From Methyloprofundus sedimenti (GTDB taxonomy: Bacteria > Pseudomonadota > Gammaproteobacteria > Methylococcales > Methylomonadaceae), in NCBI RefSeq assembly GCF_002072955.1, contig NZ_LPUF01000001.1, forward strand, positions 1,262,896-1,326,895: DNA of 64,000 nucleotides, given 5' to 3'. Both the position numbers and the translations under genes were made by a program. The notes under the pieces were generated by a model, which made no database searches, was not told where the DNA came from, and was given only the letters and a program-made list of their open reading frames with translations. Positions 17,115 through 27,112 of the stretch are shown piece after piece; position 1 is the first letter of the stretch; each line of letters begins with the position of its first letter.

Positions 17115-17329
17115 AACCTCTGCGACAGCTTTTTTATTGCTTGTATGTCTCTAAGATACAATTTCATTATGAATAGTACAATTTTTGTGAAGAGGCAGCC
17201 GTCCCGGGTGGAATTTTTACAAATTTGGTAAATAGCAAAGATTTCAAAGCTAATCAGTATCCGTTAACGCAGTTTTAAAATGTGTTGACTTATTTTAACT
17301 ATAATTACAATATTTAAAGGTATCTAACA

Positions 17330-18313
17330 ATGGCTAATTACTTAGACCAACTTAAAGCAGTAACTGTTGCTGTCGCTGACACAGGCGATATCGGTGCAAT
17401 TGAAAAATTTACACCACGTGATGCTACGACGAATCCTTCATTGATTACTGCTGCTGCACAAATGCCACAATATCAAGGTATTGTTGATGATACTTTGAAA
17501 GCAGCTCGTACGACGCTTGGTGCCTCCGCTTCTGCATCTGAAGTTGTAGGATTGGCATTTGACCGTTTAGCAGTATCTTTCGGTTTAAAAATTCTTGAAA
17601 TCGTTCCGGGTCGAGTTTCTACAGAAGTTGACGCTCGTTTATCTTATGACACAGATGCTACGATTGCTAAAGGTCGTGATTTAATTGCGCAATACGAAGC
17701 TGCTGGTATAGATCGTAAGCGTATCCTGATTAAAGTTGCAGCTACATGGGAAGGGATTCAGGCAGCTAAAGTGCTGGAAAAAGAAGGAATCCATACTAAT
17801 TTAACATTGGTATTCGGCTTACATCAGGCAATCGCATGTGCTGAAAATGGCATTACTTTGATTTCTCCTTTTGTTGGACGTATTCTAGACTGGTATAAAA
17901 AAGATACTGGTCGTGATTCATACGAGCCAGCTGAAGATCCTGGTGTGGTTTCAGTAACTGAAATTTTCAACTATTACAAAAAATTCGGTTTTAAAACTGA
18001 AGTTATGGGTGCAAGCTTCCGTAATATTGGTGAAATTACTGAATTAGCTGGATGTGATTTATTAACGATTTCTCCAGGATTACTGGATGAATTGCAATCA
18101 ACTGAAGGTGTATTGCCTATCAAGCTAGATGCTGTTAAAGCACAAGCTATGAATATTGCAGAAATCAATGTTGATAAAGCGACATTTGATAAAATGCATG
18201 CTGAAAACCGTATGGCAACAGAAAAACTTAAAGAAGGTATTACAGGCTTTGAAAAAGCACTTATACTTTTAGAAGAGGTATTGGCAGCTCGTCTTGCTGA
18301 ATTAGAAGCTTAA
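17330..18313 (+). CDS. tal: Transaldolase
   Basis: A 327-residue class I aldolase of the TalB type that transfers dihydroxyacetone units between sugar phosphates, completing pentose regeneration in the RuMP cycle. The Schiff-base lysine is K135 in [25 protein letters not shown] near residue 31, [20 protein letters not shown], and the phosphate site [15 protein letters not shown] are all present. AAAGG upstream is the ribosome-binding site. It is a single-gene unit between hairpins and a strong terminator. Confidence 0.98.
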   Translation: MANYLDQLKAVTVAVADTGDIGAIEKFTPRDATTNPSLITAAAQMPQYQGIVDDTLKAARTTLGASASASEVVGLAFDRLAVSFGLKILEIVPGRVSTEVDARLSYDTDATIAKGRDLIAQYEAAGIDRKRILIKVAATWEGIQAAKVLEKEGIHTNLTLVFGLHQAIACAENGITLISPFVGRILDWYKKDTGRDSYEPAEDPGVVSVTEIFNYYKKFGFKTEVMGASFRNIGEITELAGCDLLTISPGLLDELQSTEGVLPIKLDAVKAQAMNIAEINVDKATFDKMHAENRMATEKLKEGITGFEKALILLEEVLAARLAELEA

Positions 18314-18335
18314 TAGTTTAATTAAGTCATCTAGG

Positions 18336-18362
18336 AAAAGGCCTACAACGTAGGCCTTTTTT
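18336..18362 (+). terminator. Rho-independent terminator of tal
   Basis: An 11-bp stem AAAAGGCCTAC / GTAGGCCTTTT with an AAC loop and a T-run. Its symmetry would also serve the convergent metG. Confidence 0.93.
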
Positions 18363-18480
18363 ATGTCTGAAAGAAAAGTGTAGATTTCCAGTAGATGGCT
18401 AACAGTAGTGCAGATAGAGATTTATTGGTTTACATTTTTATTGCTGCATAGCAAAATTTAACTCAAGCTTTACTATATGC

Positions 18481-20499
18481 TTACTTAACTCTCATTCCGG
18501 CAATGGCTCCATCATCCGGGTGGAGCACCCATAATTCTTCGCCACCTGGTCCTGCAGCAAGAACCATACCTTCAGACAGACCAAACTTCATTTTACGTGG
18601 CTTTAAATTGGCGACGACTACCGTTAATTTGCCTTCTAGATCTTCGGGTTGATAGGCCGATTTAATGCCCGCAAAAACATTTCTGGTTTCATCGCCAATA
18701 TCAACAGTTAATTGTAATAACTTGTTGGCACCTTTTACGTGTTCAGCTTTAATGATTTTAGCGATGCGCAAATCAATTTTTGCAAAATCATCAAATTCGA
18801 TTTCATCCGCAATCGGATCAAACTTGTTTGCTACTGGTTCAGCTATTTTTTGCAGGTTTTCTTTGGAGTCTTCTACTATGGCAGCAATTTTTGTTTCGTC
18901 TACCCTTGTCATTAAAGCTTTAAAAGTCTTTATTTTATGGTCTAGTAAAGGCTCAGCTGCACTGGGCCAGGACTGTTCAGGGATATTTAAAAAATCTTCA
19001 CTTTCAATTGCTAATACTGGAAGTACTGGTTTTAAATAAGCGACTAATAAGCGGAACAGGTTAATACCCATAGAGCAAATATCGTGTAATTCCCGATCTT
19101 TTCCATCCTCTTTGGCAACTAGCCAAGGTTTTTTCTCATCTATGTATTGATTAGCTTTATCGGCGAGAGCCATAATTTCACGCATCGCTTTTCCGTATTC
19201 GCGTGATTCATATAAAGCAGCGATTTCTTCACTTGCAAGAGTGAATTGTTGGAATAATTCAGGTTCTGAACAATGAGCAGATAATTGATCATCAAAACGT
19301 TTTTTGATAAATCCACTACAGCGGCTAGCTATGTTAACGACTTTGCCCACTAGGTCGGAATTTACTCGCTGAGTAAAGTCTTCAAAACTCAAATCAATAT
19401 CATCAACACCTGAACTGAGTTTAGCTGCAAAATAATAACGTAAATATTCAGGATTCAAGTGGTCTAAATAAGTACGAGCTTTGATAAAAGTACCGCGCGA
19501 TTTAGACATTTTTTCACCGTTAACGGTTAGAAATCCATGTGCAAAGACTGCGCTAGGGGTTCTAAAATTTGCCCCTGCTAGCATTGCCGGCCAAAATAAG
19601 GCATGGAAGTAGATAATATCTTTACCAATAAAATGATATAACTCTGCTTTGCTATCCTTTCCCCAAAACTCATCAAAATCGAGATTTTGTTTAGAGCAGA
19701 AGTTTTTAAAACTAGCCATATACCCGATTGGAGCATCTAGCCAGACATAAAAATATTTGCCTGGAGCATCAGGGATTTCAAAGCCAAAATAAGGAGCATC
19801 GCGCGATATGTCCCATTCCTGTAGACCACTTTCTAGCCATTCAGCTAGTTTATTACTGACTTCTGCCTGTAAATGGCCCTCAGTAGTCGTCCATGTTTTG
19901 AGCATTTCATTAAAATCAGCGAGTTTGAAAAAATAATGTATTGAGTCTTTTTCTATAGGTTTTTCACCTGAGACTGCAGAAATCGCGTTTTTTAGTTCGT
20001 TAGGTGAGTATGTGGCTCCACAAGACTCGCAATTATCACCGTATTGATCTTTAGCATTACATTTTGGACAATCGCCTTTAATAAAACGATCAGGTAAAAA
20101 CATTTTTTTAACTGGATCGTAAGCCTGGGTAATATTCCGTGAAGTAATATGACCATCATCGCGAAGGCGTTCATAAATTAAACTGGAAAAATACTTGTTT
20201 TCTTCTGAATGAGTGCTGTGATAGTTATCAAACTGAATGCCAAATTCTATAAAGTCACTTAAATGTTCTATACCAACTTGGGCAATTAATTCTTCAGGTT
20301 TAATGCCTTCACGGTCAGCTTTTAGCATAATAGGCGTGCCATGGGCATCATCAGCACACACGTAGTAGCATTGATTGCCACGTTGTTTTTGAAAACGAGA
20401 CCAGATGTCAGTCTGTATATATTCGACTAAATGGCCTAAGTGGATAGGTCCATTGGCATAGGGCAGTGCACTGGTGATAAGAATTTTTCGATGTGGCAT
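18481..20499 (-). CDS. metG: Methionyl-tRNA synthetase
   Basis: A 672-residue class I synthetase charging tRNA-Met. It has the HIGH-type motif HLGH in [15 protein letters not shown], a zinc knuckle CPKC ... CESCG (about 145-165), KMSKS in [13 protein letters not shown] (about 330), and the C-terminal EMAP/Trbp111-type tRNA-binding domain ([20 protein letters not shown] onwards, about 570-672) used for dimerisation. It is divergent from mrp/apbC, a common gammaproteobacterial arrangement. Confidence 0.98.
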   Translation of the reverse strand: MPHRKILITSALPYANGPIHLGHLVEYIQTDIWSRFQKQRGNQCYYVCADDAHGTPIMLKADREGIKPEELIAQVGIEHLSDFIEFGIQFDNYHSTHSEENKYFSSLIYERLRDDGHITSRNITQAYDPVKKMFLPDRFIKGDCPKCNAKDQYGDNCESCGATYSPNELKNAISAVSGEKPIEKDSIHYFFKLADFNEMLKTWTTTEGHLQAEVSNKLAEWLESGLQEWDISRDAPYFGFEIPDAPGKYFYVWLDAPIGYMASFKNFCSKQNLDFDEFWGKDSKAELYHFIGKDIIYFHALFWPAMLAGANFRTPSAVFAHGFLTVNGEKMSKSRGTFIKARTYLDHLNPEYLRYYFAAKLSSGVDDIDLSFEDFTQRVNSDLVGKVVNIASRCSGFIKKRFDDQLSAHCSEPELFQQFTLASEEIAALYESREYGKAMREIMALADKANQYIDEKKPWLVAKEDGKDRELHDICSMGINLFRLLVAYLKPVLPVLAIESEDFLNIPEQSWPSAAEPLLDHKIKTFKALMTRVDETKIAAIVEDSKENLQKIAEPVANKFDPIADEIEFDDFAKIDLRIAKIIKAEHVKGANKLLQLTVDIGDETRNVFAGIKSAYQPEDLEGKLTVVVANLKPRKMKFGLSEGMVLAAGPGGEELWVLHPDDGAIAGMRVK

Positions 20500-20677
20500 A
20501 ACGAATTAAGTCTGTTTAGGATTTGTGGCAAAATAATCAGTTATTATGGCATAAATTAGTTTATTATTTCGAGCTGAAATCTGATATTGAACAGGAAAAC
20601 TAGAAAGTTACACAATAACCTAGTAAAATACTAGGTTATTAACTTATTTATAACACTGCTGCGATGGAGTAGCTAAA

Positions 20678-21769
20678 ATGTCGATGATTGAAAAAGCAGA
20701 TATAGAAGACTTATTAAAAAATATTATTGATCCAAATGTTGAAACTGACTTAATGAGTGCGCATTCAGTAAAATCAATTGATGTCCATGGTGGGCATGTG
20801 CTGGTTAATATAGAATTAGGCTATCCAGCAAAAAGTTTTATTGATGGGTTCAAGCTGCAAATTACCGACCAAATTTTAGCACTCGAAGGTGTCAGTTCAG
20901 CGGATGTCAATATTATTGTTAATATTGTTACACATGGTGTACAGAATAATCTTAAACCTATTGCCAATATAAAAAACATTATCGCTATTGCATCGGGTAA
21001 AGGTGGCGTTGGTAAATCTACAACTTCAGTAAACCTTGCTTTGGCTCTGGCGGCAGAGGGGGCTAATGTGGGTATTCTGGATGCTGATATTTATGGTCCA
21101 AGTATCCCAACTATGCTCGGTTTATCGGGTTACCCTGAAAGTCAGGATAATAAAACCATGATGCCAAAAGTTTCTTATGGTATCCAGACTATTTCAATTG
21201 GCTATTTAATCGAGCCAGACCAGCCAATGATCTGGAGAGGCCCTATGGTAACTAATGCCTTGCAGCAATTATTAAATGATACCAACTGGTCGAATGTAGA
21301 TTATCTGATTGTTGATTTACCACCAGGGACTGGAGATATTCAGCTGACACTGTCACAGCAAATTCCAGTCAGTGGCGCTGTTATCGTGACTACGCCCCAG
21401 GATATAGCGCTAATCGATGCGCAGCGTGGTTTAGGGATGTTTGAAAAAGTCAATGTTCCTGTTTTAGGTATTGTGGAAAATATGAGTATGCATATCTGCA
21501 GCGAATGTGGCCATGAAGAAGCTATTTTTGGCTCGGGTGGCGGGATGGCGATGGCTGAGAAAAATAATTTAGAGTTGTTAGGCTCTCTACCACTGGATAT
21601 ACATATACGCCAGTTTGCTGACAGTGGAAGGCCCACGGTTGTAGCTGATCCTAATGGCCGAGCAACTGAAATCTATAAAGAAATTGCGCGCAAAATGTCT
21701 GCTAAATTAGCACTGAAAAGTAAAGATTATAGTAGTAAATTCCCTAATATTGTTGTGCAGAATACTTAA
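20678..21769 (+). CDS. apbC: Mrp/ApbC iron-sulfur cluster carrier ATPase
   Basis: A 363-residue P-loop protein that binds and passes on [4Fe-4S] clusters. It has an N-terminal MIP18/DUF59 domain (1-90), a deviant Walker A GKGGVGKST (107-115), DLPPGTGD, and the cluster-binding CxxC at C274-C277 (HICSECGHEE). Length and order are those of bacterial Mrp with the fused DUF59 domain. It is divergent from metG and convergent with fabI. Confidence 0.95.
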   Translation: MSMIEKADIEDLLKNIIDPNVETDLMSAHSVKSIDVHGGHVLVNIELGYPAKSFIDGFKLQITDQILALEGVSSADVNIIVNIVTHGVQNNLKPIANIKNIIAIASGKGGVGKSTTSVNLALALAAEGANVGILDADIYGPSIPTMLGLSGYPESQDNKTMMPKVSYGIQTISIGYLIEPDQPMIWRGPMVTNALQQLLNDTNWSNVDYLIVDLPPGTGDIQLTLSQQIPVSGAVIVTTPQDIALIDAQRGLGMFEKVNVPVLGIVENMSMHICSECGHEEAIFGSGGGMAMAEKNNLELLGSLPLDIHIRQFADSGRPTVVADPNGRATEIYKEIARKMSAKLALKSKDYSSKFPNIVVQNT

Positions 21770-21781
21770 AGACTGGATAGT

Positions 21782-21816
21782 CTTATACTTCGCGCGATGA
21801 GCGTGCGAAGTATAAG
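21782..21816. repeat. Palindromic element, short form
   Basis: A 12-bp perfect inverted repeat CTTATACTTCGC / GCGAAGTATAAG, extended inward to about 15 bp (CGCGCG / CGTGCG), between convergent apbC and fabI. The arms equal the outer ends of the 169-bp element at 26944 (TATACTTCGCGCG and CGTGCGAAGTATA). It may serve as the terminator for both genes. Confidence 0.7.
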
Positions 21817-21832
21817 TCAAAAGGGATATCTA

Positions 21833-22615
21833 TCAGGATGCGGCAATCCCTGCAATATTGTAACCACAGTCTACATAAGTGATTTCGCCTGTGACACCTG
21901 AAGCTAAATCAGAGCAGAGAAACGCAGCTACATTGCCGACTTCTTCAATGGTGACATTTTTCTTTAAAGGTGCAGTATCGGCGGCTTTGCTTAACATTGA
22001 CTTGAAATTGTTAATACCGGCAGAAGCTAATGTTTTAATAGGCCCCGCAGAAACAGCGTTAACTCTTGTTCCTTCAGCGCCTAAGGCAACGGCCATATAA
22101 CGTACATTGGCTTCCAGACTTGCTTTAGCAACTCCCATGACATTGTAGTTAGGAATTGCACGTTCAGCGCCCAGATAGCTAAGAGTCAGTAGTGAACCAT
22201 TACGCCCCGCCATCATTTCTCGTCCTGCACTCGCTAAAGCGGTAAAGCTGTATGAGCTTATATCGTGGGCAATCCTAAAGTTTTCGCGTGTTGTCGCAGA
22301 GACAAAATCACCATCCAGTGCTTCACGAGGTGCAAAAGCGACAGAATGCACAATACAATCCAGTCCATCCCATTGTTTACCCAATTCGGTGAATACCTTG
22401 TCAATTTGCTCGTCACTACTGACATCACATTCAATAGTGATATTAGAATCACATTCTGCAGCCATCTTCTCTACGCGGCCCTGTAATTTATCATTTTGAA
22501 ACGTAAAGGCGAGTTCGGCACCTTCGCGGTACATCGCTTGAGCAATGCCCCAAGCAATTGAGCGGTTGCTGGCCAAACCAACAATTAATACGCGTTTGCC
22601 TTGCATAAATCCCAT
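21833..22615 (-). CDS. fabI: Enoyl-[acyl-carrier-protein] reductase (NADH)
   Basis: A 260-residue short-chain dehydrogenase that reduces the trans-2 double bond in each fatty-acid elongation round; the target of triclosan-type inhibitors. Cofactor motif [16 protein letters not shown] (FabI type rather than TGxxxGIG). Catalytic Y147 (SYLGA), Y157 and K164 ([11 protein letters not shown]) are in the FabI arrangement. C-terminal [16 protein letters not shown] is typical. Length is normal. Confidence 0.97.
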   Translation of the reverse strand: MGFMQGKRVLIVGLASNRSIAWGIAQAMYREGAELAFTFQNDKLQGRVEKMAAECDSNITIECDVSSDEQIDKVFTELGKQWDGLDCIVHSVAFAPREALDGDFVSATTRENFRIAHDISSYSFTALASAGREMMAGRNGSLLTLSYLGAERAIPNYNVMGVAKASLEANVRYMAVALGAEGTRVNAVSAGPIKTLASAGINNFKSMLSKAADTAPLKKNVTIEEVGNVAAFLCSDLASGVTGEITYVDCGYNIAGIAAS

Positions 22616-22742
22616 TTTTATTTCTCCAGTGAGTGTTAAAAAGTGTTGTTTGTTAAGTATCTATGAGCAGTGTTCAGAAATCCAGTTTTAGTCAAAGCAT
22701 TTAAGTGCCTGGAAAAAGACATCGCTGCAAGTAAATCGGTCT

Positions 22743-23126
22743 TTAATCAATTTTATCCTCAGTGACTACAATTTCATCATCACTGTGATGAGTAGAAGGC
22801 AAGTTTAGATTGCGTCGCACTTCTAAAATGAACTCTAAACCGATGGGTGAAAAGACGTTTTTTCCGATAGACTGTAAGCTAAGCGCTGTCATCATCGTGG
22901 CCTTTTGAAAATCAGAGCATTTGCGCATCATAACAGAGAAAATATAGAGAGCACTTTCTGCAGTTATTTCTTCGCTGTTAATCATATATTGCGCTATTTC
23001 GGTAAGTTGTATATAGGCCTTTATTCTTTTTTTGCGATTAATAAAACCTATAGAAGGCATATTATCGATAAGTTTCTCGTAGGCATCCGTCGTTCTTTCT
23101 TCTAAGCTGATATCTTCTTCTAACAT
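22743..23126 (-). CDS. Hypothetical protein (127 aa)
   Basis: Not recognised. A soluble, mainly helical, acidic protein with no signal peptide. Residues 20-90 (INRKKRIKAYIQLTEIAQYM ... SALYIFSVMMRKC) look like a helical bundle, and the acidic tail (DDEIVVTEDKID) is probably flexible. It is a single gene downstream of the fabI start with no clear partner. Confidence 0.6.
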   Translation of the reverse strand: MLEEDISLEERTTDAYEKLIDNMPSIGFINRKKRIKAYIQLTEIAQYMINSEEITAESALYIFSVMMRKCSDFQKATMMTALSLQSIGKNVFSPIGLEFILEVRRNLNLPSTHHSDDEIVVTEDKID

Positions 23127-23276
23127 AGAGGGGAATAAAATTCTTTTGTTCTAAAATTGGAAACAATAAGTTTGAAAATGAGTATATTGTTGTTTAATTT
23201 ATTGCAGCGTAAAATAGCTAGCAAATGAAAGGTCAACATTTAGCCTTTTCACAGCGTATTTTAACAGGATATTAAC

Positions 23277-23432
23277 ATGACAAACCTTAATAGAGACATA
23301 ACAACTGCTACTTTATTTGTTGCCGGACTGTGGGGCTTCATTACAGGCCAGTTTATTATATCAACGGTATTATTTGCTAGTGCAACTGTTTTGAGCAATA
23401 TCACCACAAAAGCTGAGTTATCTAAGTTATAG
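23277..23432 (+). CDS. 51-residue membrane protein
   Basis: A short ORF starting MTNLNRDITTATLFVAGLWG. It has two hydrophobic stretches (about 11-24 and 26-41) around a TGQ turn and a polar C-terminus (TTKAELSKL). CAGGATATT is a fair ribosome-binding site, and a T-tailed hairpin terminator follows about 115 bases after the stop. Together they support a real small gene. Function unknown. Confidence 0.55.
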   Translation: MTNLNRDITTATLFVAGLWGFITGQFIISTVLFASATVLSNITTKAELSKL

Positions 23433-23545
23433 AATTTATTTAAGCTGAAACCCTATAGCAGCCTTGAACTTAGGCAGAAATATGATTTAGCACTTTAGTT
23501 TTTTAGCCTTCCTCGTGTGAAAAAGTATTCAATGCTCTTTATCTT

Positions 23546-23580
23546 GCCCTCTTTACCTTTTGGTATAGGGGGCTTTTTTT
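23546..23580 (+). terminator. Rho-independent terminator
   Basis: Stem GCCCTCTTTACC / GGTATAGGGGGC with one internal mismatch and a 4-base loop, followed by eight T. It is the natural end of the small membrane-protein gene at 23277. Confidence 0.8.
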
Positions 23581-23719
23581 TGCTTGAGAAAAAACTGTCT
23601 TGATGACGTGATTAAGTTAAAATCTCGTTGTTAACTGGCTCATGGCTTTATTCATATGGGTTATTAAATTTTCCATGTTAATATATTCATTTGTATGGAC
23701 TTAAGGTATCAAGTGCTTA

Positions 23720-24646
23720 ATGAATCAACAACTTATTGAGCTAGAGTACAAATTGGGTGTGTCAAGGTTAGACAAAATTGACGAACCATTTATACAAGAG
23801 CGAGGAATAGAGCTTTGGTTAAAGCGAGATGATTTATTACATCCTGTTATTTCGGGTAATAAATGGCGTAAATTAAAATATATTCTGGATCACGCCTTAT
23901 CATTAAATACGCGAAAGATAATTTCTATGGGAGGAGCTTATTCTAATCATTTGCATGCCCTGGCTTATGTTGGCAACAAATTAGGTATAGAAACGCAAGG
24001 AAAAATTCGTGGTGAGCGACCTGAGGTTTTGAATCCAAGTTTATTAGATATGTCTGAATGGGGCATGTCTTTGGAGTTTGTCTCGCGTAGTGAGTATCGT
24101 CAACTCAGAACGTATAAGCAAAATAGATTTTTGCCATCATTAATACCTGCTGAGTATTGGCTGCCTGAAGGGGGATCTATAGAGTTGGCATTACAAGGTG
24201 TTGCTGAATTAGTCGATGAAATTGATATAGCTTATGATGTGCTTTGTGTGCCCTGTGGTACTGCAACTACCCTGGCCGGACTTATCAGTGCAGTGCCCGC
24301 AAATAAAAGAGTACATGGCTTTGCTGCCTTAAAGGGAGCAGATTTTCTAGCTGATGAGGTAAAAACGTTATTAAAGCACACTGACTGTCATGATGTTGAC
24401 TGGTTGATTCATTTACAATATCACTTTGGTGGTTTCGCAAAAATAACACCTGCTCTAGGTTTTTTTATACAACAGTTTGAGCAAACGCATAGTATAAAAT
24501 TAGAGCCTGTGTATACGGGGAAAATGCTCTATGGGATTTATGATTTAATAAGACAAGGCTACTTTACATCCGGACAAAAAATTATTGCACTCCATACAGG
24601 GGGATTGCAAGGTAATAGAGGTTTTACAACTAAATATTCAGGCTAA
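23720..24646 (+). CDS. D-cysteine desulfhydrase / ACC deaminase family PLP enzyme
   Basis: A 308-residue fold-type II PLP enzyme. The PLP lysine lies in SGNKWRKLKYIL (residues 45-56), followed by the SMGGAYSNHLHALAYVG stretch that contacts the substrate and cofactor, and a C-terminal HTGGLQG phosphate/base loop. The family covers ACC deaminases and D-cysteine desulfhydrases. The shorter length and SNH (rather than SNQ of ACC deaminases) favour the desulfhydrase side, but substrate cannot be read from sequence. ppk1 begins 22 bases downstream. Confidence 0.85.
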   Translation: MNQQLIELEYKLGVSRLDKIDEPFIQERGIELWLKRDDLLHPVISGNKWRKLKYILDHALSLNTRKIISMGGAYSNHLHALAYVGNKLGIETQGKIRGERPEVLNPSLLDMSEWGMSLEFVSRSEYRQLRTYKQNRFLPSLIPAEYWLPEGGSIELALQGVAELVDEIDIAYDVLCVPCGTATTLAGLISAVPANKRVHGFAALKGADFLADEVKTLLKHTDCHDVDWLIHLQYHFGGFAKITPALGFFIQQFEQTHSIKLEPVYTGKMLYGIYDLIRQGYFTSGQKIIALHTGGLQGNRGFTTKYSG

Positions 24647-24668
24647 AAGGAAACGGGTATATAAAACA

Positions 24669-26768
24669 ATGGCAGAAAATACAGAAAATACTGAAGTGCT
24701 AGATGAAATTAATTTAAGTGATCCGTCACTATATTTTAATCGTGAATTGAGTCTTTTGGAGTTTAATGTCCGTGTTTTGGCGCAAGCAAAAAATGAAGAC
24801 TTGCCTTTACTGGAGCGTTTAAATTATTTATGTATTTCTTGCTCTAATTTAGATGAGTTTTATGAGGTCAGAGTCGCTAGTGTTATTCAATTAGCTAGCA
24901 TAGATCCGTGTGCAACCATGAGTGATGGCTTGAATGCACAAGAGCAACTGGATGCAATTGCACCAAAAGCACATGAATTTGTGAGTGAGCAATATCGAGT
25001 ACTAAATGAATTACTTATCCCGCAGTTAGCCAAGGAAAACATTCGTTTTATTCGTCGGCATAAGTGGACGGATAAACAAAGGGAATGGTTGAAAATATTT
25101 TTTCACGAAGAGTTATTGCCCATTTTAACGCCAGTTGGCCTGGATTCAGCGCACCCGTTTCCCCGGATATTAAATAAAAGTTTAAATTTCATTATTTCTT
25201 TAACCGGAAAAGATGCCTTTGGGCGTAATAGTGGACGTGCGATTTTACAAGCTCCAAGAGCTTTACCGAGAATTATCCAGCTACCGAGCGAAGAAACAGG
25301 TAGCGGTCAATATGACTTTGTATTTTTATCATCTATTATTCATGCTTTTGTTGATGAATTATTCAATGGCATGACGGTTAAATGTTGCCATCAGTTTAGA
25401 GTGACACGAAATAGCGATCTTTTTGTCGATGATGATGCTATTGATGATTTACTGAATGCTGTAGAAGGTGAATTAGCCATGCGTAATTACGGTGATGAAG
25501 TGCGTTTGGAAATTGATGCTGACTGTACTGAAGGGACGGTTGAATTTCTAGCAAAACGCTTTGGCATTACTGAAGATCAAGTTTTTTTAGTGAATGGCCC
25601 GGTTAATTTAAGCCGCGTACAAGAAATATCAAGTCTGGTAGACCGTCCTGAATTAAAATTTCCACCTTATACACCGTCAACGCCTAGTCAGCTAGGGCGT
25701 AATAAGAACTATTTTGATGCGATTAAAAATCAGGATATTTTGTTGCATCATCCCTATGAGTCTTTTGCACCAGTAGTTGAATTTATCCGCCAGGCCGCTC
25801 AAGACCCTGATGTTTTGGCAATTAAACAAACACTGTATCGAACCAGTACTGATTCACCTATAGTGAATGCTTTGTTAAAAGCAGCACAGGCAGGTAAAGA
25901 AGTCACGGTGGTTATTGAGTTACGCGCGCGCTTTGATGAGAAGGCTAATATTACCCTGGCTGCAAAATTACAAGATGCAGCAGTCCATGTGGTGTATGGT
26001 GTAGTCGGGTATAAGACCCACGCTAAGATGTGTTTAGTAGTGCGTAAAGAAGGTAAGCAATTTAAGGATTATGTGCACTTGGGAACCGGTAATTATCACC
26101 CTAATACCGCACGATTTTACACAGATTACGGCTTGTTTTCGAATAATCATGAGTTAGGCGAGGATGTAAGAAAAATATTTGTCCAGTTGACTAGCCTGGG
26201 AAAGGTGACTAAGTTAAATAAATTGTTGCAGTCTCCATTTACTTTACATAAGGGTTTATTGGAAAAAATTGAAAGAGAGATTGGAATTGCCAAAAAAGGT
26301 AAGCCTGCAAAAATTATTTTTAAAGTAAATTCGGTTGTTGAAGATAAACTAATTCAGGCTTTATACCGGGCTTCTCAGTCAGGAGTTGAGGTTAAATTAA
26401 TTGTGCGTGGTATTTGTTCATTAAGACCGGGTATTAAAGGCGTTTCTGAAAATATAGAAGTACGTTCCATTATAGGAAGGTTTTTAGAGCATACTCGCGT
26501 CTATATGTTTGAGAATGGTGGAGATCCAGAGGTTTATTGCGCTAGTGCGGATGTCATGAGTCGTAATATGTTCAATCGAGTCGAGGCCTGTTTTCCGATC
26601 GAAAAAAAGCAATTAAAAACTCGGATCCTGGATGATCTGGCTGCATATTTAAAAGATAATGCGAGTTCATGGATAATGCAAAGTGATGGCAGTTATATAC
26701 AGAGCGTAGCTGAGGGAGACGTTTATCAAGTTCAAAAGGCATTGATGGAACAGTACTCTGCTAACTAA
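24669..26768 (+). CDS. ppk1: Polyphosphate kinase 1
   Basis: A 699-residue enzyme that reversibly polymerises the ATP gamma-phosphate into polyphosphate. N-terminal domain ELSLLEFNVRVLAQAKNEDLPLLERL, then the PPK core with HPYESFAPVVEFI, LYRTSTDSPIVNALLKAAQAGK, and the phosphohistidine region GYKTHAKMCLVVR. The C-terminal PLD-like domain has GTGNYHPNTARFYTDYG and RNMFNRVEACFP. The ATG at 24669 is preferred; upstream in-frame codons would overlap the desulfhydrase-family gene. Confidence 0.96.
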   Translation: MAENTENTEVLDEINLSDPSLYFNRELSLLEFNVRVLAQAKNEDLPLLERLNYLCISCSNLDEFYEVRVASVIQLASIDPCATMSDGLNAQEQLDAIAPKAHEFVSEQYRVLNELLIPQLAKENIRFIRRHKWTDKQREWLKIFFHEELLPILTPVGLDSAHPFPRILNKSLNFIISLTGKDAFGRNSGRAILQAPRALPRIIQLPSEETGSGQYDFVFLSSIIHAFVDELFNGMTVKCCHQFRVTRNSDLFVDDDAIDDLLNAVEGELAMRNYGDEVRLEIDADCTEGTVEFLAKRFGITEDQVFLVNGPVNLSRVQEISSLVDRPELKFPPYTPSTPSQLGRNKNYFDAIKNQDILLHHPYESFAPVVEFIRQAAQDPDVLAIKQTLYRTSTDSPIVNALLKAAQAGKEVTVVIELRARFDEKANITLAAKLQDAAVHVVYGVVGYKTHAKMCLVVRKEGKQFKDYVHLGTGNYHPNTARFYTDYGLFSNNHELGEDVRKIFVQLTSLGKVTKLNKLLQSPFTLHKGLLEKIEREIGIAKKGKPAKIIFKVNSVVEDKLIQALYRASQSGVEVKLIVRGICSLRPGIKGVSENIEVRSIIGRFLEHTRVYMFENGGDPEVYCASADVMSRNMFNRVEACFPIEKKQLKTRILDDLAAYLKDNASSWIMQSDGSYIQSVAEGDVYQVQKALMEQYSAN

Positions 26769-26943
26769 ATTTCTGCGTGCAGGGTTGAGCTATCAGTTTT
26801 TTGCTTATAGAAAGTATCTTATTAATTTCTTCAGAGCTTAAGTTTTTACACAAGCATCCTGAAAATAAGTCCTCACAAAGTAGAGCTGATAAATTTTCAC
26901 TGTATGATATTGGAACTATTTGGTAAAGTTCTTTCTATCTTAG

Positions 26944-27112
26944 ATGTATACTTCGCGCGGTGACGGTTGCGGATTTTATAACGAGTCGATTTTTGTTGAG
27001 AGCAAGGCGCTGAAACAGGCGCATAGCTAGCTACGCAATTGTTTCAGTAACGCAGCTATCTGCAAAAAGCGGCCGATAGGAAACCGCAACCGTGGCCGTG
27101 CGAAGTATACAT
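26944..27112. mobile_element. 169-bp inverted-repeat element (MITE-like) with a 53-base palindromic core
   Basis: The ends are 29-base inverted repeats (26944-26972 against 27084-27112, 26 of 29 matching; outermost ATGTATACTTCGC). The middle contains a hairpin core at 27003-27055 (CAAGGCG ... AACGCAG) that also occurs at 44992-45044. The short palindrome at 21782 has the same outer arms. No protein is encoded. A non-autonomous transposon-like repeat is the simplest reading; the transposase that would move it is not in the window. Confidence 0.7.

Noticed and set aside
17284-17311. TTGACT-N16-TACAAT as the tal promoter
   Set aside because: Sequence fits, but transcription would start within about 12 bases of the ATG and overlap the ribosome-binding site, so it is not listed as a feature.
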